Below are positions 8,672 to 17,646 of a stretch of DNA of 43,007 nt, one piece after another (within the stretch, counting starts at the first letter, position 1; each line of letters begins with the position of its first letter). Under the pieces are notes generated by a model that did no database searches, was not told the DNA's origin, and saw only the letters and a program-made list of their open reading frames with translations. This stretch comes from Gammaproteobacteria bacterium. GTDB taxonomy: Bacteria > Pseudomonadota > Gammaproteobacteria > Pseudomonadales > PIVM01. Position numbers and translations under genes: made by a program. The stretch covers positions 1 to 43,007 of the forward strand of contig PIVM01000035.1 of the NCBI GenBank assembly GCA_003353945.1. Reading direction: 5' to 3'.

Positions 8672-10183
8672 TCAAGCGTCTTTGCCCTGAGCAGCCTTTC
8701 CAAGTTGAGCATAGTCTTTTTCTAACTTTTTCGTTTGCTTCTTCGACACGCCTCCCAACACTTCAATTGCATGCCGAATGCGCGCGCGCGACAAGTCGGG
8801 ACCAAGAAACACCATGGAATCCATCACTGAAATTGAGGCGCTTGTTCCGGCAATCGCAACAAACAGAGGCGCTAGAAAGTCCTTGAGTTTGACTTCCAAC
8901 TGGGTAGCCAGTAATTTGATCTCTTCAAAAATCAATTCGCGCTGCCAATGTCTCAACGCTTCCAGCCGCCACAGTGCAAATTGCAGCAATTTTAAGAGTT
9001 CTGACTTCTCCAGCTTGCTTTCCCGAAGAAATCGATCTTCCGAAAGATCCAACATGCCCGACACTAAAAAGCTGGCTATGGGAGCCACGTCACTGAGAAT
9101 TTCAACTCTTTGTTGCAGGTGAGGCAATATTGGCATCAATGTCTCTCTGTTATAGGCCCAGTTCTGCAAACGCTGAGCAAACAAATCCGCATCTAATTCT
9201 TCTCTAATCCAGCAACCATTCAGCCAGCGTAATTTTTCAGTGTCAAATATGGGGCCGCCTAAGGATACGCGATTGATATCAAATTCCGATAGCATGTCGT
9301 ACAGGCTGAATTTTTCCCGCTCATCCGGCATGGACCAACCCATGCGCCCCAGGTAATTAAGCATGGCTTCGGGCAAGTAGCCCATACGCTGGTAATACAA
9401 AATGCTGGTGGGATTTTTACGCTTGCTTAGCTTGCTTTTATCAGGATTGCGCAACAGAGGCAGATGGCATAGCGTTGGCATTTCCCAACCAAAATACTGG
9501 TAGAGCAATTGGTGTTTTGGGGCGGAATTTATCCACTCTTCACCACGAATGACATGGGTAATCTCCATCAAATGATCATCCACCACATTTGCCAGATGAT
9601 AGGTGGGCATACCGTCAGCTTTGAGTAGAATTTGCATATCAACCTGCGCCCAATCGATCTGAATATTACCACGCAACATATCGCTGATCTCACAAACTCC
9701 CTGATGCGGCACTTTCATCCGAATAACATGTGGCTCCATGTTTTCCAGTCGACGCTGCACTTCATCATACGACAGCGCCAAACTCCGGCCATCGTATTTG
9801 GGTGTTTCACCGCGCGCCATCTGTTCCTGGCGCATCTGATCTAGCTCTGCGGGTGTGGCAAAACAATAGAATGCATGTCCCTCTTTCACCAATTGCTCAG
9901 CATACTGTCGGTAGATACCCATTCGCTCACTTTGTCGGTAGGGTCCAAAATCGCCGCCAACATCGGGACCTTCGTCCCAATCAAGACCCAGCCACTTAAG
10001 AGAATCCAGTATTGCCTGTTCTGATTCTGCCGTGCTGCGCGCCTGGTCCGTATCCTCGATACGCAATACAAACCGACCGCCATGCTGGCGAGCGAAACAG
10101 AGATTAAACAAGGCTATATAGGCAGTGCCTACGTGAGGATCACCTGTGGGTGAGGGTGCTATACGGGTACGGACGTTACTCAT
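8672..10183 (-). CDS. gltX: Glutamate--tRNA ligase
   Basis: This class I aminoacyl-tRNA synthetase charges tRNA-Glu with glutamate in the cytoplasm. The protein has the HIGH-type motif in [16 protein letters not shown] (residues 8-22), the catalytic-domain segment VLRIEDTDQ, and the KMSKS-type loop [10 protein letters not shown] near residue 251, followed by the helical anticodon-binding domain. At 503 residues it has the usual bacterial length. The frame is open further upstream, but the ATG at 10183 is chosen because it places the protein at the family start ([14 protein letters not shown]) and has AGGA five to nine bases upstream. It is transcribed together with tRNA-Ala(GGC). Confidence 0.97.
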   Translation of the reverse strand: MSNVRTRIAPSPTGDPHVGTAYIALFNLCFARQHGGRFVLRIEDTDQARSTAESEQAILDSLKWLGLDWDEGPDVGGDFGPYRQSERMGIYRQYAEQLVKEGHAFYCFATPAELDQMRQEQMARGETPKYDGRSLALSYDEVQRRLENMEPHVIRMKVPHQGVCEISDMLRGNIQIDWAQVDMQILLKADGMPTYHLANVVDDHLMEITHVIRGEEWINSAPKHQLLYQYFGWEMPTLCHLPLLRNPDKSKLSKRKNPTSILYYQRMGYLPEAMLNYLGRMGWSMPDEREKFSLYDMLSEFDINRVSLGGPIFDTEKLRWLNGCWIREELDADLFAQRLQNWAYNRETLMPILPHLQQRVEILSDVAPIASFLVSGMLDLSEDRFLRESKLEKSELLKLLQFALWRLEALRHWQRELIFEEIKLLATQLEVKLKDFLAPLFVAIAGTSASISVMDSMVFLGPDLSRARIRHAIEVLGGVSKKQTKKLEKDYAQLGKAAQGKDA

Positions 10184-10473
10184 CTGGATTCCTGTTAGTG
10201 TTCCTGTTACGCCAATCATGTGCTGTGTCCAACAACGGACAGAAAAATTTGGCATCATTATACGAAGATGGTGCAGAGAAGATAGTGCAGATTAGGGTAT
10301 GACTTTCATTGCTTTCTTAAGGACGAATTCGAATTCTCGATCAATAACTATGCAGCTTATTACAATTAATACCATTACAAGAGAAACAATGCGGTCTAGC
10401 CTTCTAGTTAGGAATCAATTTAGGGATTGGCCTGTGGGATTGTTAGACGAATTCCATGCCAGGGAGTAATGCG

Positions 10474-10974
10474 ATGGATCGAAAACGTATTCTGTATGTA
10501 TGTAATTATGAGGGTGCTCGCAGCCTCATAGCACAGATTTACACTCAGCATCTGGCTGGCAACGATTTGGATGCGTGTTGCGCCGGATTTGAAACGGCTC
10601 CCATCAATGGCCTCTCCACCATTGTTATGAGGGAATGTGGCATTGAATTACCCTCTCAAGGTCCCAAGTCTGTTTTTGACTGGTTTGCCGAAGGTGAACA
10701 TTTCGACTTTGTCATCATGCTTTTTAAAGACAAAGGTAATCTTCAGTCAAGCGTCTTCAAGCGCTCTATTGAGCAACTATATGGCGAGCACGCCGTTCTT
10801 GTAACATGGCCAATACAGGATTTCTATTCTCTGCAGGGAGATAGCGATGAACAAATTCAGCAAGCACGCGACATTCGAGATTCGATAAGATCACAGGTTC
10901 TTGCGTTCTACCATAGCCTGATGGGCGTTTCTAACTGCCAGACACACAAGCAAATCGACTCGTTATTACAGTAA
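10474..10974 (+). CDS. Low-molecular-weight phosphotyrosine phosphatase / ArsC-like protein
   Basis: This 166-residue protein has the LMW-PTP fold signature: strand RILYVCN, then the CX5R P-loop CNYEGARS (C10 to R16), the nucleophile and phosphate-binding loop of these phosphatases and of thioredoxin-type arsenate reductases. WPIQDFY (about residues 113-119) supplies a candidate general-acid aspartate. The loop differs from the classical CxGNxCRS and from the ArsC CxxNxxRS form, so true substrate and activity are uncertain. An upstream in-frame ATG exists at 10456, but AGGGAG seven bases before the ATG at 10474 decides the start. It is monocistronic, divergent from gltX. Confidence 0.7.
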   Translation: MDRKRILYVCNYEGARSLIAQIYTQHLAGNDLDACCAGFETAPINGLSTIVMRECGIELPSQGPKSVFDWFAEGEHFDFVIMLFKDKGNLQSSVFKRSIEQLYGEHAVLVTWPIQDFYSLQGDSDEQIQQARDIRDSIRSQVLAFYHSLMGVSNCQTHKQIDSLLQ

Positions 10975-10993
10975 AAAAATCAATCGCTTGAAC

Positions 10994-11009
10994 TGTGATC
11001 AAGATCACG
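10994..11009. promoter_or_regulatory. CRP/Vfr-type binding site
   Basis: TGTGATCAAGATCACG matches the CRP consensus TGTGA-N6-TCACA at 9 of 10 half-site positions. It lies about 145 bp upstream of the ATG of the small hypothetical gene at 11154 and just after the phosphatase stop codon. Regulation of the downstream gene by cAMP-CRP/Vfr is inferred from position. Confidence 0.6.
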
Positions 11010-11153
11010 CTTTAAGTGTGTAGTCTTGCCCAAATGTTATTAGCTGACTATCTTTTAATAAGAAGAAGCTCAAAATATAAACAGCTTCCTGTAACTGATC
11101 CTCCTTAGTGAGAGGAGCAGTATTTGGCTGAGTGAACTTAACGGACGTTGGTT

Positions 11154-11666
11154 ATGATTGTCGATTCGCCCGTTGCCATCAGTATTTTCATGCGTGGCAT
11201 CTACACAACAAAACTGTGTTATTCCAGTGGAGAGCTGAATCACACAGGCGCCCTTCTTTTTCAGCATTTTCACACAAATGCGCAACTAAGCGCCCTGGCC
11301 CAAATGGGTGACATATCAACACTCAACTGCACACTCTCTGACTGCATATTGCATAAGCGTTCAGAGGCAAGCAACCCACTGCCTTCACGATCTCAAACAA
11401 GCAAGGCTGAAGCCATCGCGAGCGGTCTAAGCCTGCCTATACATTATCTCTGGGATGGAAAACAGTGGTTAGTGCGCTATGAGGGATTAGTGTTTGAAAC
11501 ACTACGTGTAGCACTACGTCGTGAACAAATCCGGTTAAACGAAGCATCTACATTACCTGAGATAAATCAAGGCAAGAAAAGGTCCGTAGCGACCAACTGC
11601 TATCAGCGCAACAGAAAATATGATTCACACAAAAGGAAAAAAGCGACCACTTTTTTGCGCCGTTAA
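11154..11666 (+). CDS. Hypothetical protein with a basic C-terminus
   Basis: A 170-residue protein not assigned with confidence. The N-terminal half, with RGIYTTKLCY, LNHTGALLFQHFHT and LAQMGDISTL, resembles from memory a widespread uncharacterised family in phages and bacteria in which a short strand, an NG/TG-x-LL-x-x-HY/F-x-T helix and GD(L/I)S-x-L occur in this order. IHYLWDGKQWLVRY (near residue 100) fits the later part of that family. The last 50 residues are rich in Lys and Arg. ATG 11154 is taken as start; a TTG two codons upstream is an alternative. A CRP-like site lies upstream. Confidence 0.5.
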   Translation: MIVDSPVAISIFMRGIYTTKLCYSSGELNHTGALLFQHFHTNAQLSALAQMGDISTLNCTLSDCILHKRSEASNPLPSRSQTSKAEAIASGLSLPIHYLWDGKQWLVRYEGLVFETLRVALRREQIRLNEASTLPEINQGKKRSVATNCYQRNRKYDSHKRKKATTFLRR

Positions 11667-11722
11667 ATGGACTGACATTCTTTTACAACAGACCAAGAAC
11701 AACAGATTAAAAATAATACCTC

Positions 11723-11773
11723 AAAAAGAAATCACCCCGGCCCTTATCCTGTTGGAAAAGGCACCGGAGTGAA
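11723..11773 (-). terminator. Intrinsic terminator of the ricin-type TSP3 lipoprotein gene
   Basis: On the minus strand TCACTCCGG and its partner CCGGGGTGA form a stem (with one G-U pair) closed by a loop of about 25 bases, followed by TTTCTTTTT. It begins about 20 bp after the lipoprotein stop codon. Confidence 0.7.
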
Positions 11774-11791
11774 ACAGATCAACAACTCAAT

Positions 11792-14700
11792 TTATGGCTG
11801 CAACGGCTCTGTGCTGTCTCCTCCCGGATAGATACCCAGGCTACGTCGGTCCTTAGACGGTAAGTCGCAGTTACCTAAAGTGCCTCCAGCCCTATTATCG
11901 TTCCATCGGTAGATACAGTAATTTACGCCCTTATTTTTCAGCTGGATCGGGTAGTCGGAGTTGCCTGCCGTACCACTGGTTCGCAAGGTCCACAACTGTG
12001 AGTCGTCGCTACTGTTACAACCACGGATATCGGTATTAGCCCTCCACCAGCCGGCGCCATAACCGTGCAGACAACCACCGTATTGCACGTTCTGGAACAT
12101 GTAGTAGCCACCTACCTGAGTGACCAACCACTGCTGCGCCGGATCATCCGGGTTACAGCTCGTGGAGTAAACCTCATCACCGTTAGACGGATAGTAGCAG
12201 GTGCCGTTGTTTTGAACCTGTATGACATAGAAGGGGGGTAGTTCACAGGCATCACCAACACCATCCTCATCTCCATCAGCCTGATCAGGGTTTGGCACGT
12301 CAATACAGTTATCAACTAGATCTCCATCTCCGTCACCGTCTGAATCGGGGCCATTTGGCGTCGAATCACAGGCATCACCCGTGTTGTCTCCATCAAAGTC
12401 AGCCTGGTCTGGGTTGGATGTATCTGGGCAGTTATCAAGCACATTGAGATCACCGTCACCGTCTCTGTCATCGTCACAAACATCACCGATACCGTCATCA
12501 TCAAGATCCGCTTGATCATTCGAGGTGTTGGGGCAGTTATCTGCGCCATTTACAGTACCATCGTTATCCCAGTCGTTATCACAAAGATCACCAATGCTAT
12601 CCTGGTCCCCGTCAGCCTGATCAGCGTTGGCAACGTTGGGACAGTTGTCATTAGTGTCACTGATCGAATCGCCATCAGAGTCTGTCAGCGGGTCACACGC
12701 ATCACCAATACCGTCTCCGTCCGTATCTGTCTGATCGTCGGGGGGCGAGCCGTTGGCCGAGATCGGACAGTTGTCAGTGCCGTTATCCACACCGTCACCG
12801 TCCATATCGGTATCACAGAGATCACCATAAGCATCTCCATCGATATTACTCTGATCATTGTTGGCAACATCCACGCAGTTATCATCAGCGTCTGCAATCA
12901 AGTCATTGTCGCTGTCCACCATCGGATCACAGGCATCACCAATACCGTCCTGATCCACATCGATCTGATCAAGGTTCGCAACATCGATACAGTTATCCAG
13001 GTCGTTAGACACAGAATCGTTATCATTGTCGATCAGCGGATCACAGAGATCACCTATATCATCCGCATCCACATCTATCTGGTCACTATTGCTCACATCC
13101 GGGCAGTTATCGGTGCTATTGTCGACCGAATCACCATCACGATCGGAGTCACAGGCATCACCATCGCCATCACCATCAAGATCGGCTTGCGTAGAGTTAA
13201 CTACGTCGGGGCAGTTATCATTGTCATTCGCCCAACCATCACCATCATTATCGACAAGAAGATCACACGCATCACCAATACCGTCGTCATCGTCATCGGT
13301 CTGATCTGAATTCGCAAAATCCGGGCAGTTATCCAAACCATCAATCACACCGTCGCTATCGGTATCTGCATCACAGGCATCACCAATGCCGTTCTCATCG
13401 TCATCGACCTGAGTTGCATTTGCTGTGTCAACACAGTTATCGCTGGCATTAGCCACACCGTCACCATCCATATCGTCATCACAAACATCACCAATCTGGT
13501 CGACATCCATATCCGCCTGATCTGAATTGATATCGTCTGGACAGTTGTCCGTTGAGTTCGGTGTGCCGTCACCGTCGTTATCAACGATAGGATCACAGGC
13601 GTCTCCTATGCCATCCTGATCATCATCTGTTTGTGCCGCATTGGCCAAGTCCGGGCAATTATCAACGTCGTTCAGATGGCTATCCCCATCCTTATCACTG
13701 TCACAAGCGTCACCCATTCCATCATTATCGAGATCGAACTGGTCATTAACGGTGTCTGGACAATTATCTTCTGAATCGACAGTGCCATCGCCATCGCGGT
13801 CGACAAACGCGTCACACGCATCTCCCACAGTATCCTGGTCCAGATCGATCTGATCCGGGTTAGCGACAGTCAGGCAGTTATCGGATTCATCAGCAACACC
13901 GTCTTCATCCGTGTCGTTGATCGCGTCACACACATCACCAAGACCGTCATTATCGGTATCTTGCTGCAGGGCATTGGGGACATCGACACAGTTGTCTACG
14001 TCATCTCCAACATTGTCGCCATCCGAATCGATAAGATCGTCGCAAGCATCACCCACGCCATCATTATCAACATCAATTTGATCCGCATTGGAGAGGTTGA
14101 CGCAGTTATCTTCGTCATCAGCCACAAAGTCGCCATCGGAATCTGTCAGAGGATCACAAACATTACCAAGACCGTCTGCATCAGAATCGACTTGATCCGT
14201 ATTTGCCGTTATCGGACAATTGTCAGCGCCATTTGCCACTCCGTCTCCGTCCTTGTCACTATCACAGACATCACCGATCAAGTCGCTGTCCAAATCAAGC
14301 TGATTTGAGTTCGCTATTGATGGGCAGTTATCCTGACTATCATCTATACCGTCATGATCAACATCGGCAAAAGGATCACAAGCATCACCAATCCCATCGC
14401 TGTCAACGTCGGCCTGAGATACGTTTGCCACAGAAATGCAATTGTCCGCTGAATCCGGAATAGCATCACCGTCATTATCTTCTGGAGGTTGGCAGGAAGG
14501 CGTATCTAGCGTGTACACAGCACTTGTTGTTTTCTGCTCAGAAGAATCTTCCCAAACCAATTTGACAGGTAACGTACCACACTCGGTCAGGCTGATAGTG
14601 TCATTATTGATTTCCGTCGAGCCCCCATAACATTCACCATTAGCTACAGAAGGATAACTGGCACCAACGGTGTAGCAGACTATTTTATCCGACAGACCGA

Positions 14701-14881
14701 CAACACCCACAGTCGCCGGTTCATCAGAAATCACACTACCATTGGGAACAGTAAAATACTGGACAGGCGGTGGCGGTGGCTGTGAATTACAGCCGGCAGC
14801 AATTAGCAATGCCACAGGCACAAAATACCTTACCCATTGAGTAAGGCGTTCAAAAGTCACTCTCGCGGTCAAACGGGACAT
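11792..14881 (-). CDS. TSP3-repeat lipoprotein (about 20 repeats) with C-terminal ricin-like domain
   Basis: The 1029-residue protein begins with a lipoprotein signal ending in LLIAAGC, then a poly-Pro linker. An N-terminal beta domain (about 35-125, with KIVCYTVG and NGECYGGST, reminiscent of chitobiase C-terminal-like domains) resembles that of the lipoprotein at 5713-8067. About 20 DNC-containing TSP3 repeats (residues ~130-875) follow, of the form D-x-D-x-DG-(I/V)-x-(D/N)...DNCP...N-x-DQ-x-D. The C-terminal 140 residues (YVIQVQNNGTCYY, QQWLVTQVGGYYMFQNVQYGG, SQLWTL, IQLKNKGVNYCIY) look like a ricin-type beta-trefoil lectin domain. TGGAGAA seven bases before the ATG supports the start. Calcium-dependent rod plus carbohydrate-binding tip at the cell surface is the inferred architecture. 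Confidence 0.85.
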   Translation of the reverse strand: MSRLTARVTFERLTQWVRYFVPVALLIAAGCNSQPPPPPVQYFTVPNGSVISDEPATVGVVGLSDKIVCYTVGASYPSVANGECYGGSTEINNDTISLTECGTLPVKLVWEDSSEQKTTSAVYTLDTPSCQPPEDNDGDAIPDSADNCISVANVSQADVDSDGIGDACDPFADVDHDGIDDSQDNCPSIANSNQLDLDSDLIGDVCDSDKDGDGVANGADNCPITANTDQVDSDADGLGNVCDPLTDSDGDFVADDEDNCVNLSNADQIDVDNDGVGDACDDLIDSDGDNVGDDVDNCVDVPNALQQDTDNDGLGDVCDAINDTDEDGVADESDNCLTVANPDQIDLDQDTVGDACDAFVDRDGDGTVDSEDNCPDTVNDQFDLDNDGMGDACDSDKDGDSHLNDVDNCPDLANAAQTDDDQDGIGDACDPIVDNDGDGTPNSTDNCPDDINSDQADMDVDQIGDVCDDDMDGDGVANASDNCVDTANATQVDDDENGIGDACDADTDSDGVIDGLDNCPDFANSDQTDDDDDGIGDACDLLVDNDGDGWANDNDNCPDVVNSTQADLDGDGDGDACDSDRDGDSVDNSTDNCPDVSNSDQIDVDADDIGDLCDPLIDNDNDSVSNDLDNCIDVANLDQIDVDQDGIGDACDPMVDSDNDLIADADDNCVDVANNDQSNIDGDAYGDLCDTDMDGDGVDNGTDNCPISANGSPPDDQTDTDGDGIGDACDPLTDSDGDSISDTNDNCPNVANADQADGDQDSIGDLCDNDWDNDGTVNGADNCPNTSNDQADLDDDGIGDVCDDDRDGDGDLNVLDNCPDTSNPDQADFDGDNTGDACDSTPNGPDSDGDGDGDLVDNCIDVPNPDQADGDEDGVGDACELPPFYVIQVQNNGTCYYPSNGDEVYSTSCNPDDPAQQWLVTQVGGYYMFQNVQYGGCLHGYGAGWWRANTDIRGCNSSDDSQLWTLRTSGTAGNSDYPIQLKNKGVNYCIYRWNDNRAGGTLGNCDLPSKDRRSLGIYPGGDSTEPLQP

Positions 14882-14926
14882 GGGAAATTCTCCAACTTAT
14901 TCCATTATATTGAACATATTAAAAGC
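14880..14926 (-). promoter_or_regulatory. Candidate promoter of the ricin-type TSP3 lipoprotein
   Basis: On the minus strand a perfect TATAAT hexamer lies at 14909-14904, with the ribosome-binding site TGGAG between it and the ATG at 14881. The -35 region (about GTAACT, 17 bases upstream) is a poor match, suggesting an activator. TGAACATATT at 14911-14920 overlaps the spacer. Confidence 0.45.
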
Positions 14927-15199
14927 AGTTACTACTTATACACGTAAGGTATAGACCACCATTTATTTGTTATTTGTCTGAACAAAAAACTGTTTTTTTA
15001 TTATAAAATCGTTACACCAACATCGCTGTCAGACAATTTTATCATATGCAAAGAGCAATAAAAATTTAAAAAAATCCCTATAACCCTTTGTTTTTATTAT
15101 TTTTCTTGATTTTACTTTTTTCCTTTTTGCCCAATAGGTCAAAAATACAGCTTTATCGAAGGGCATTGTTTGACTTTCCACCATCAATTGCAAGTATTT
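14882..15199. other. AT-rich intergenic region
   Basis: This interval is very AT-rich, with a long T-rich stretch around 15085-15135, and holds no credible ORF. It includes the candidate lipoprotein promoter next to 14881. No clear terminator for the LLM oxidoreductase is seen. Confidence 0.4.
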
Positions 15200-16210
15200 T
15201 TACACAGTTTTTAATTCGGCGACGATGGATTTCCACATCTGATCTGGGGCCGCATAGGGCGCATAGATAGCCAGTCTATCCGTGTAACTGCCGTATTTTT
15301 GTTTTAGTTTCGCAGCAATCTCTTCAGGACGGCCACGCACGACAAAGGCGTCGACAAAATCATCATCAATATAGGCAGCAAGCTCAGCCCATTTACCTTC
15401 CTTTGAAAGCGCATTCAGTTTGGGCTGTAAATCGCCAAAACCCACGGCATCCATCGGTGGTCGATAGGCCGGTGTAGACGCATAGAAACCCAGCAAATCC
15501 TTCACACTCTTTTCCGCTGCTTTATAGGCTTCTTCCGTTTCACCTGTAATGATTATCGCATTAATCTGCATAATAAAATCGTCCCGACTTCGGCCAGACT
15601 TTGCCAAACCCACATCCACTGAGGGCAGTGTCGTTTCTTCTATAAACGGCTGACTATTGAAGGGATGAACGATCAGGCCATCAGCCACCTCACCGGCCAC
15701 TTCAGTCATTTTTGGCCCCAAAGCTCCTAGCATAATGGGGGGTAGTCCGTAGGGATTCGGACCAGGATTAAACATCGGTGTCATTAGCGTATGACGATAG
15801 TATTTCCCTTGAAAATCCAATCGCTCGCCGTGTTGCCAGCAGTTAAAAAACGCTTTCACTGCAAGAATATATTCCCGCATTCTTGCAGCCGGAGGATTAA
15901 AGTCCACTCCAAAGCGTTTCTCAATGTGCGCCTTGACCTGTGATCCTATACCCAGATTGAATTTGCCTTTGGAAAATTTTTGCAGGTCCCATGCCTGGTA
16001 GGCAATATGAGAGGGGTTACGTGGGAAGGCTACGGCTATACCGGTAGCAATATCCAGTTCTGGCGCGTGTTCACTCGCAAGAACCAGCGGAAAAAACGGG
16101 TCCCAGCTTCCCTCCAATGAATACACACCGTCATAGCCGATTGCGGCTAGACGTTTGGCTTCTGCTGCTGCGGTATCCATAGTCGCATAAAATGGCCCGT
16201 CAATTTTCAT
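15200..16210 (-). CDS. LLM class F420/flavin-dependent oxidoreductase
   Basis: A 336-residue luciferase-like monooxygenase-fold protein (TIM barrel). The N-terminal strand MKIDGPFYATMDTAAAEAKRLAAIGYDGVYSLE, the segment IATGIAVAFPRNPSHIAYQAWDLQKFSKGKFNLGIGSQV (about 55-92) and PPIMLGALGPKMTEVAGEVADGLIVHPF (about 165-192) are diagnostic of the F420-dependent branch of LLM oxidoreductases. Proteobacterial members are commonly annotated as F420-dependent, but whether this host makes F420 cannot be seen here; FMN is the alternative. The substrate is unknown. It is divergent from an SDR gene, and the shared intergenic region has a perfect palindrome, so both are probably co-regulated. Confidence 0.85.
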   Translation of the reverse strand: MKIDGPFYATMDTAAAEAKRLAAIGYDGVYSLEGSWDPFFPLVLASEHAPELDIATGIAVAFPRNPSHIAYQAWDLQKFSKGKFNLGIGSQVKAHIEKRFGVDFNPPAARMREYILAVKAFFNCWQHGERLDFQGKYYRHTLMTPMFNPGPNPYGLPPIMLGALGPKMTEVAGEVADGLIVHPFNSQPFIEETTLPSVDVGLAKSGRSRDDFIMQINAIIITGETEEAYKAAEKSVKDLLGFYASTPAYRPPMDAVGFGDLQPKLNALSKEGKWAELAAYIDDDFVDAFVVRGRPEEIAAKLKQKYGSYTDRLAIYAPYAAPDQMWKSIVAELKTV

Positions 16211-16235
16211 AGCTAATTCTGCCTCTCATTATTTC

Positions 16236-16257
16236 AAACTATACGATCGTATAGTTT
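16236..16257. promoter_or_regulatory. Perfect 22-bp palindromic operator between LLM oxidoreductase and SDR genes
   Basis: A complete dyad centred at 16246/16247 whose core is ACTATACGATCGTATAGT. It lies 26 bp upstream of the LLM start codon and 67 bp upstream of the SDR start. Length and form are typical of TetR-family operators. The regulator is not adjacent; the only TetR gene in the window (32885-33511) has a different palindrome at its own promoter. Confidence 0.7.
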
Positions 16258-16324
16258 TTTGTTATTGTCAATCCGCATTGTAACCCAATAGAACCAACTG
16301 CGGATTGAAAACAGGATCTGAACT

Positions 16325-17173
16325 ATGCAGAACTTTGAAGATAAAATTGCAGTAGTCACAGGCGCCGCCAGTGGTATCGGCTTTGAATTAAGCAAACTCT
16401 TTGCTGAACAACAGATGAAAGTGGTGCTTGCCGATATCGAACACGACGAGCTGACCAAAGCGGTTGAAAAGATAAGAGCATCTGGCGGAGAAGCCATTGG
16501 CGTACCGACCGATGTCGGTAATCCTGGGCAGGTTGACGCCTTGGCCAAGGAAGCGATCGACACATTTGGCGCAATTCACATCGCCTGTAACAATGCCGGT
16601 GTTTATTCGGGTGGGCATGTATGGGAATCCACTATTGACGATTTTGAGTGGCTGATTCGCGTTAATCAGTGGGGAGTTATTAACGGCATTCGCAGTTTTA
16701 TTCCACAAATGATAAAACAGGGAGATCCCTGCCACCTGGTAAACGTTGCCTCAATGGCTGCTCTGACTGCCATGCCCTATGCAGGCATCTACCATATGAC
16801 CAAACATGCTGTGATTGCATTGAGCGAATGTCTCTATCATGAGCTGACCTTATCAGCAACACAAATCAAGGTCTCGTGTGTCTGCCCAGAATTATTCGAT
16901 ACCGCTATCGCTCAATCCCACCGTAATCGCCCTGATCAATTGGGCAATTTCAACGCGTCCGACATTCGAGATATGGCACAAGATGCCATTACTACCGCAA
17001 CACAAAATTCAACACACCCACGCATACTTGCCGAGCGCATCCTGCAAGCCATCAAGGATGAACAGTTTTATGTGCTACCCGATCCATCAGACCCATGGCG
17101 AAAAACCGCTGAGGTACGATTACAAGATATTCACGAAAGTCGAAACCCAACTTTTGCACCGCCAGATATTTGA
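16325..17173 (+). CDS. SDR family NAD(P)-dependent oxidoreductase
   Basis: A classical short-chain dehydrogenase/reductase of 282 residues: Rossmann motif TGAASGIG (12-19), NNAG near 91, a catalytic Ser in NVASMAALT, and the catalytic YHMTK (Y156, K160). The acidic residue after the second strand (VLADIEHDE) suggests NAD(H) preference. AGGA eight bases before the ATG supports the start. The substrate alcohol or ketone is unknown. It shares a palindromic operator region with the divergent LLM oxidoreductase. Confidence 0.88.
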   Translation: MQNFEDKIAVVTGAASGIGFELSKLFAEQQMKVVLADIEHDELTKAVEKIRASGGEAIGVPTDVGNPGQVDALAKEAIDTFGAIHIACNNAGVYSGGHVWESTIDDFEWLIRVNQWGVINGIRSFIPQMIKQGDPCHLVNVASMAALTAMPYAGIYHMTKHAVIALSECLYHELTLSATQIKVSCVCPELFDTAIAQSHRNRPDQLGNFNASDIRDMAQDAITTATQNSTHPRILAERILQAIKDEQFYVLPDPSDPWRKTAEVRLQDIHESRNPTFAPPDI

Positions 17174-17210
17174 GGCCAGCCTGAATTGAGTAACGGTACT
17201 CTGTCGTTGT

Positions 17211-17630
17211 TTATTTTTTCAAGTAGTCCCCTACCCACTCCATAATCATTTCATAAAAACCTTCGGTATTGGCTGTCGCTTGAGCCTCGTCAATACCGTC
17301 AGCTTCACACTGGCAAGACCAGTGTACACGCAAACGGTTTTCACCCAGTTTAAAAACCTGCGCTCTGGCAGAATAGTTTTTCACTTGCATGTAAGCAACT
17401 TCGGGTACGGAATAATCCAATATCATATTTTCATGATCGATCGCTTCCATTTTTTCTGCCAAAGTGGGCAGGCCTGGTGCTGTGACATGACGAATCATGC
17501 CCACGCCCTCTCCTTCCAACTCAACTTTTTCGATGGCGGGAATCCAGCTGATATCACCAAAATCAGCAAGCATCGCCCATAGTTTTTCTGCAGGTGCGTC
17601 AAATTCACGTTCAATACTGACTTCAACCAT
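17211..17630 (-). CDS. SRPBCC family protein (polyketide cyclase/START-like)
   Basis: This 139-residue protein has the SRPBCC/Bet v1-like pattern: an initial strand VEVSIEREFDAPAEKLWAMLADF, then WIPAIEKVELEGEGVGMIRHV, a run of antiparallel strands, and a long C-terminal helix TANTEGFYEMIMEWVGDYLKK. The fold makes a hydrophobic pocket for lipid-like ligands; no catalytic assignment can be made. It is convergent with the SDR at 16325. A decayed SDR start lies 16 bp upstream of its ATG on the same strand, suggesting a former two-gene operon. Confidence 0.8.
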   Translation of the reverse strand: MVEVSIEREFDAPAEKLWAMLADFGDISWIPAIEKVELEGEGVGMIRHVTAPGLPTLAEKMEAIDHENMILDYSVPEVAYMQVKNYSARAQVFKLGENRLRVHWSCQCEADGIDEAQATANTEGFYEMIMEWVGDYLKK

Positions 17631-17646
17631 TTCTATCCTCTCCTAT

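Noticed and set aside
12512-13309. 265-codon plus-strand ORF rich in Ile and Val
   Set aside because: It is the antisense shadow of the TSP3 repeats (Asp/Asn codons read backwards give Ile/Val) and has no ribosome-binding site.
12230-14480. Regularly spaced similar words (GATCACCAATACCGTC-like) suggesting a CRISPR-like array
   Set aside because: The periodicity follows the TSP3 protein repeats read in one continuous minus-strand frame; repeat words are degenerate and there are no cas genes nearby.
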